Positions 61,713 to 64,000 of a stretch of DNA of 64,000 bases are shown here, piece after piece. Numbering within the stretch: position 1 is the first letter of the stretch; the number at the start of each line of letters is the position of its first letter. Below the pieces are notes generated by a model, which was not told the DNA's origin, did not search any database, and saw only the letters and a program-made list of their open reading frames with translations. The position numbers and the translations under genes were made by a program. This stretch comes from DASPUH01 sp964518505 (GTDB taxonomy: Bacteria > Chloroflexota > Limnocylindria > Limnocylindrales > CSP1-4). The stretch spans positions 23,950-87,949 of the forward strand of contig CAZFGT010000006.1 in NCBI GenBank assembly GCA_964518505.1, read 5' to 3'.

Positions 61713-63080
61713 CTACCCCAGCACGGTCGTCACCACCAGCGCCACCGCGGCGACCGCCATCACGGCGGTCGTCGCCCAGCCCAGGACATTGAGCAGGCGG
61801 CCGTTGGTGCGCTCGCCCATGATCCGGCGATCGTTGGAGGCGAGCATCACCAGCACGAGCAGCGGGGGCGCCAGCAGGCCGTTGAGGACGGCCGTCAGGA
61901 CGAGCGCGTCGATGGGATCGATACCGGCGAAGTTCATGAGCATCCCGATGAGCGTGGCCACCACGATCACGGCGTAGAACGGGCGGGCGCGAGAGGGTTT
62001 CTCATCGAGGCCGGCCCGCCAGCGGAACGCCTCGGCGAGGGCGTAGGCGGCCGAGCCGGTCAGGACCGGGATCGCCAATACGCCCGCTCCGATGAGCGCC
62101 ACCGCCAGCAACAGGGTCGCCGCGTCGCCGGCGATGGGACGCAGGGCCTGGGCCGCCTCGGTCGCCGACGAGATCGTGGTCTTGCCCGTCGTGAAGAGGG
62201 TCGCGCCCGTGGCCAGGATGATGAAGTAGGCCACGATCTCGGAAAGGGTCATGCCCGCCAGCGTGTCCCAGAGGGCGAACCGGAGCTCCTTCTTTGACGC
62301 TCCCTGCCGTTGCCAGAGCCTCCGGCGGCCGATGCTGACCTGCTCCTCCACCTCCTGGCCGGCCTGCCAGAAGAAGAGGTAGGGCGAGATGGTCGTCCCC
62401 AATAGCGCCACGAGGATGCCGATGTACGCCGGGTCCAGCTGGAGGGTCGGGATGAACGTTCCCCGCAGCACGTCGCCCACGTTCGGGCGGGAGAGCAGCG
62501 CCGCCGCCACGTAGGCCAGGAGCGCCAGGCAGAGCCACTTGAAGACACGCTCGATGAGCCGGTACGAGCCAAAGACCTGGAGGGCCAGGATGCCGAGGCT
62601 GACGGGTACGACGAGGATCAGGATGGGCACCGGCAGGAGCAGGTTGATGGCCGCGGCGACCGCGCCGATGTCGGCTCCGGCGTTGACGGTGTTGGCCACC
62701 AGGACGGCGCCGACCGCCGGGTAGAGCACCCAGCGGGGATAGTGCTCACGGAGGACGCCGGCCAGGCCCCGCCCGTTGACCAGGCCGATCTTGCCGCAGA
62801 TGTACTGGATGGCCGTCATCATCGGCAGCATCAGGAGGGTCGCCCACAGCGTGCCGTAGCCGTAGCGGGCACCCGCCTGCGCGTACGTCCCGATGCCCGA
62901 CGGGTCGTCGTCGGAGGCTCCCGTCACGAGCCCAGGCCCCAGGATCTGCAGGATCCGGGCAAGCGGGTTGGTCGTGCGCTCGATCCGGCGGAGGTTGGGA
63001 TCGACCGGTCGCTGCGGGTCGACCTGCGGGCCGCGCTCTGCCGCGCGCTTGCGGGAAGGCGCCCGCGGCCGATCAGTCAC
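61713..63080 (-). CDS. Nramp-related divalent metal transporter with altered metal-site motifs
   Basis: A 455-aa membrane protein with about 11 helices of the Nramp/MntH fold. Helix 1 reads GPGLVTGASDDDPSGIGTYAQAGA, where classical Nramps have the metal-binding DPGN. The helix 6 site, classically an Met-Pro-His motif, is TTISPYLFFWQ. This altered set marks a divergent clade, so Mn/Fe transport cannot be assumed; Mg or another ion is possible. The following loop QAGQEVEEQVSIGRRRLWQRQGASKKELRFALWD is typical of that clade. Likely proton- or gradient-driven uptake. Confidence 0.85.
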   Translation of the reverse strand: MTDRPRAPSRKRAAERGPQVDPQRPVDPNLRRIERTTNPLARILQILGPGLVTGASDDDPSGIGTYAQAGARYGYGTLWATLLMLPMMTAIQYICGKIGLVNGRGLAGVLREHYPRWVLYPAVGAVLVANTVNAGADIGAVAAAINLLLPVPILILVVPVSLGILALQVFGSYRLIERVFKWLCLALLAYVAAALLSRPNVGDVLRGTFIPTLQLDPAYIGILVALLGTTISPYLFFWQAGQEVEEQVSIGRRRLWQRQGASKKELRFALWDTLAGMTLSEIVAYFIILATGATLFTTGKTTISSATEAAQALRPIAGDAATLLLAVALIGAGVLAIPVLTGSAAYALAEAFRWRAGLDEKPSRARPFYAVIVVATLIGMLMNFAGIDPIDALVLTAVLNGLLAPPLLVLVMLASNDRRIMGERTNGRLLNVLGWATTAVMAVAAVALVVTTVLG

Positions 63081-63185
63081 GGGAGCGGTGAGACAGCATG
63101 CGCGCAGGCTACAGGGCTCAGGCTCCTGCGGCGCCTTGCAGGCGCCAGCTCAGGCGTTGCGTCCGTGTCGCACGCCAGGCGCCCG

Positions 63186-63929
63186 CTACGGTTCGCTCTT
63201 CCAGCCAGCGTTGGAGAAGGTGGGGATGAAGCGATAGCCATGACCGGGGACCGTGCCGATGAAGCGGGGCCGGCGGTAGTCGTCGTGGAGCTTGGTGCGC
63301 AGGCTGCCCACGTGCCGATCGACGATGTTGCTCTCGGCCACGAAGTCGGTGCCCCAGATGGCGTCCAGGATCTCGTCGCGCGTGACGACCCGTCCACCGC
63401 GACTGGCCAGCAGGTACAGCAGGCTCTGCTCGATGACGCTCAGCGGGACGACCGAATCCGCGGTCCGGACCTCGCGCCTCAGGATGTCGAGCTCCATCTC
63501 CCCGAGCGTGATCGTGGGGATGATGGGGCGATCCGTCCCCGACGCGCGCCGGGTGATGACGATCGAGCGCGCCAGCAGCTCCTCGGGCGAGAAGGGCGTG
63601 GTCAGGATGTCGTCCACCCCCAGGTCGAACGCCCGCAGCTTGGTGCGCAGATCGCCGCGGCGCGTCAGGCCCAGCACGGGCGTCACGCTGGCCGTCAGGG
63701 TGTTCGAGGCGCCCAGCCGTTCCATGAGGGCCGTGCTGTCCTCGTGGTCCATGTCCACGACGGCCAGGTGGGGGTGCCAGGCCGCGAGGATCGCCTCCGC
63801 CTGCGTCAGGCTGCTCGCTGCGTGGACGACGAAGACGCCATGGTTGAGGGTCAACTCGATCAGATCCACGACCAGCTGACGATCGTGGAGCACGAGAGCG
63901 CGGCGGGCGTCGTGCGGGGCTGGGTCCAT
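63186..63929 (-). CDS. OmpR-family regulator with atypical receiver
   Basis: A 247-aa DNA-binding regulator (ATG 63929; a GTG one codon upstream is possible). The receiver (about 10-130) keeps the phospho-acceptor Asp (LAVVDMD) and Thr (LGLT), but the conserved Lys of the KPF motif is Thr (TTPFSPEELL), and the N-terminal acidic pair is reduced to one Asp (LHDRQ). The winged helix (about 140-240) is normal: PLSVIEQSLLYLLASRGGRVVTRDEILDAIWG and VDRHVGSLRTKL, then VPGHGYRFIP. No kinase gene is adjacent, consistent with phosphorylation-independent control. A TAGGAT box would start its mRNA about 8 nt before the ATG. Confidence 0.85.
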   Translation of the reverse strand: MDPAPHDARRALVLHDRQLVVDLIELTLNHGVFVVHAASSLTQAEAILAAWHPHLAVVDMDHEDSTALMERLGASNTLTASVTPVLGLTRRGDLRTKLRAFDLGVDDILTTPFSPEELLARSIVITRRASGTDRPIIPTITLGEMELDILRREVRTADSVVPLSVIEQSLLYLLASRGGRVVTRDEILDAIWGTDFVAESNIVDRHVGSLRTKLHDDYRRPRFIGTVPGHGYRFIPTFSNAGWKSEP

Positions 63930-64000
63930 CACCGATCGCGTGCATCCTACGCCCCCTTGGATGACGAGCCGTCATGACACGCGGGGTGGCTGGCGCCACG

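Overview
The window is one very G+C-rich bacterial chromosome segment (about 70% G+C by eye), densely packed on both strands with short intergenic gaps, many ATGA/GTGA stop-start overlaps and GTG starts. A run of exactly 100 N at 47739-47838 marks it as a draft scaffold, possibly metagenome-assembled. The gene set fits a free-living, probably single-membrane bacterium: SpoIID plus cell-wall-binding repeats, giant FtsX-type exporters, an Flp pilin, MprA/MprB-like two-component genes, flavin-dependent ThyX, B12-dependent NrdJ, a PAC2 protein and an archaeal-type nicotinate phosphoribosyltransferase. I infer a Chloroflexota lineage (Limnocylindria-like), with a deep actinobacterial lineage as the alternative. 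There are no rRNA, tRNA, CRISPR, IS or phage genes that I can see.

Layout. 0-14 kb: moaA, purine phosphorylase, thyX, a polar amino-acid ABC importer (binding protein, permease, ATPase), tag, an MFS exporter, an S41 protease with a GNAT gene, then an MFS gene coupled to a GIY-YIG/GreA fusion, and a GT87-like membrane glycosyltransferase. 14-21 kb: a J-domain gene, then one leftward operon MacA-MacB ATPase-MacB permease-DUF5666-like-response regulator-histidine kinase, whose promoter carries an 11-bp-period direct repeat. 21-33 kb: DEAD-box helicase with a zinc-ribbon gene, an OafA-type acyltransferase, MFS, HhH-GPD glycosylase, a DUF393-epimerase pair, PAC2 and nrdJ with an NrdR box. 33-47 kb: a gene-poor 0.5 kb stretch with a folded element, cytochrome c biogenesis, a divergent zinc-ribbon/HAD pair, adenosine deaminase, pepA, prepilin peptidase, an M23 peptidase, and the glgC-YbjN-M1-like-pncB operon. 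After the gap: a 56-aa Trp/Arg repeat peptide, a SpoIID/CWB2 surface protein, a four-gene FtsX/ABC operon, pirin, a GH13 enzyme, Flp pilin, an Nramp-like transporter and an atypical response regulator.

Three things stand out. (1) The Trp-rich repeat peptide at 48130-48300 looks like an unrecognised small protein. (2) The GIY-YIG nuclease-GreA fusion at 10739-11905 joins a nuclease fold to a transcription elongation factor. (3) Most genes that begin a transcript carry a TAnnnT -10 hexamer 6-8 nt before the start codon, so leaderless mRNAs appear to be the rule here. This also fixes several start codons. Genes with real leaders instead show TTGACA-like -35 boxes and GGAGG-type ribosome sites.
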